DNA from: Thermomonospora echinospora
GTDB taxonomy: Bacteria; Actinomycetota; Actinomycetes; Streptosporangiales; Streptosporangiaceae
Assembly (NCBI RefSeq): GCF_900108175.1
Contig: NZ_FNVO01000025.1
Span: 1 to 64,000, forward strand
Direction of reading: 5' to 3'
DNA: 64,000 nt
Each line of letters opens with the position of its first letter. Within the stretch, counting starts at the first letter, position 1. Of this stretch, positions 63,934-64,000 are shown piece after piece. The translations under genes and the position numbers were made by a program. The notes under the pieces are model-generated. The model did no database searches. It had not been told where the DNA came from and was given only the letters and a program-made list of their open reading frames with translations.

Positions 63934-64000
63934 CGTCCGGCCTCCTTGTCCTTGGTGGCCCGGTACTCGGCGTAGCGGGCTTCGGCCAGTGGGATGGCCT
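63930..64000 (-). CDS. 3' end of HigB/RelE-like toxin gene (cut by window end)
   Basis: The minus-strand frame entering from the window edge ends AIPLAEARYAEYRATKDKEAGR, similar to the C-terminal tail of phage-Gp49-like/HigB toxins (TPxxEIxxAExRxxDY). The stop overlaps the antitoxin ATG (ATGA). Only about 22 residues are visible, so the assignment rests mainly on gene order. Confidence 0.6.
   Translation of the reverse strand, partial: AIPLAEARYAEYRATKDKEAGR

Noticed and set aside
1-64000. CRISPR arrays, rRNA genes, riboswitches
   Set aside because: No regularly spaced identical repeats, rRNA segments or recognisable riboswitch cores were seen on reading; a covariance-model search would be needed to exclude weak riboswitches.

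Overview
The window is high-GC DNA with GTG/TTG starts, 4- and 8-base gene overlaps, SARP regulators, a LppU-like protein and relics of actinomycete integrative elements. This points to a filamentous actinobacterium, plausibly the Actinomadura/Streptosporangiales group; that placement is inference.

Layout. (1) 1-4.1 kb: the end of a two-gene aldehyde dehydrogenase pair resembling a split ALDH16, then an fmdB-fmdA formamidase pair. (2) 4.4-14.1 kb: a regulatory block with two large divergent SARP/NB-ARC/TPR activators, a methyltransferase, a luciferase-like monooxygenase and a small membrane protein. Four arrays of short direct repeats with an exact 11-bp period lie upstream of these genes and look like SARP operators. 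(3) 14.3-21.9 kb: a LysR-controlled pair, a secreted repeat protein, a decayed toxin-antitoxin locus, an acetyltransferase-TetR operon, PPK2 and a ribosome-hibernation-like gene.

(4) 22.0-38.6 kb is the most interesting part: a biosynthetic cluster containing an HK97-fold shell protein (encapsulin of the natural-product-associated type). The shell gene overlaps a PAPS sulfotransferase, followed by an SDR and an exporter. Then comes a complete amino-group carrier protein module (LysW-like carrier ending EDWGE, LysX-like ligase, LysZ-like kinase, LysY-like reductase, LysK-like M20 hydrolase) joined to a two-subunit transketolase. An acyl-CoA ligase, an acyl-CoA dehydrogenase and an O-carbamoyltransferase flank it. 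The regulators are a response regulator that has lost its phosphoacceptor Asp and a truncated, probably domesticated IS630-type transposase. The inferred logic: an amino acid is tethered to the carrier, reduced to a semialdehyde, extended by two carbons, sulfated and carbamoylated, with some step possibly enclosed in a protein shell. By analogy with vazabitide/azinomycin pathways, sulfate could be a leaving group for a reactive ring.

(5) 38.7-42.9 kb: WYL regulator with a Rid-family gene, a replication-gene relic, a DUF6745-like gene, a HIT protein and a VOC protein behind a textbook SoxR promoter. (6) 43.3-57.4 kb: a catabolic regulon of a polyamine-type ABC importer, ThDP decarboxylase, 2-hydroxyacid dehydrogenase, TetR, acyl-CoA dehydrogenase, ADP-forming CoA ligase, SDR, aldehyde dehydrogenase and DMT exporter. 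Two promoters share the same palindrome, so one TetR probably controls both operons. (7) 57.5-64 kb: IS relics, a TetR/MFS/SDR set, a GDSL-esterase relic, a second copy of the toxin-antitoxin locus, and a displaced tRNA 3' end with its terminator. The tRNA fragment suggests that an integrated element starts near 63.49 kb and continues past the window, beginning with a HigBA-like pair.
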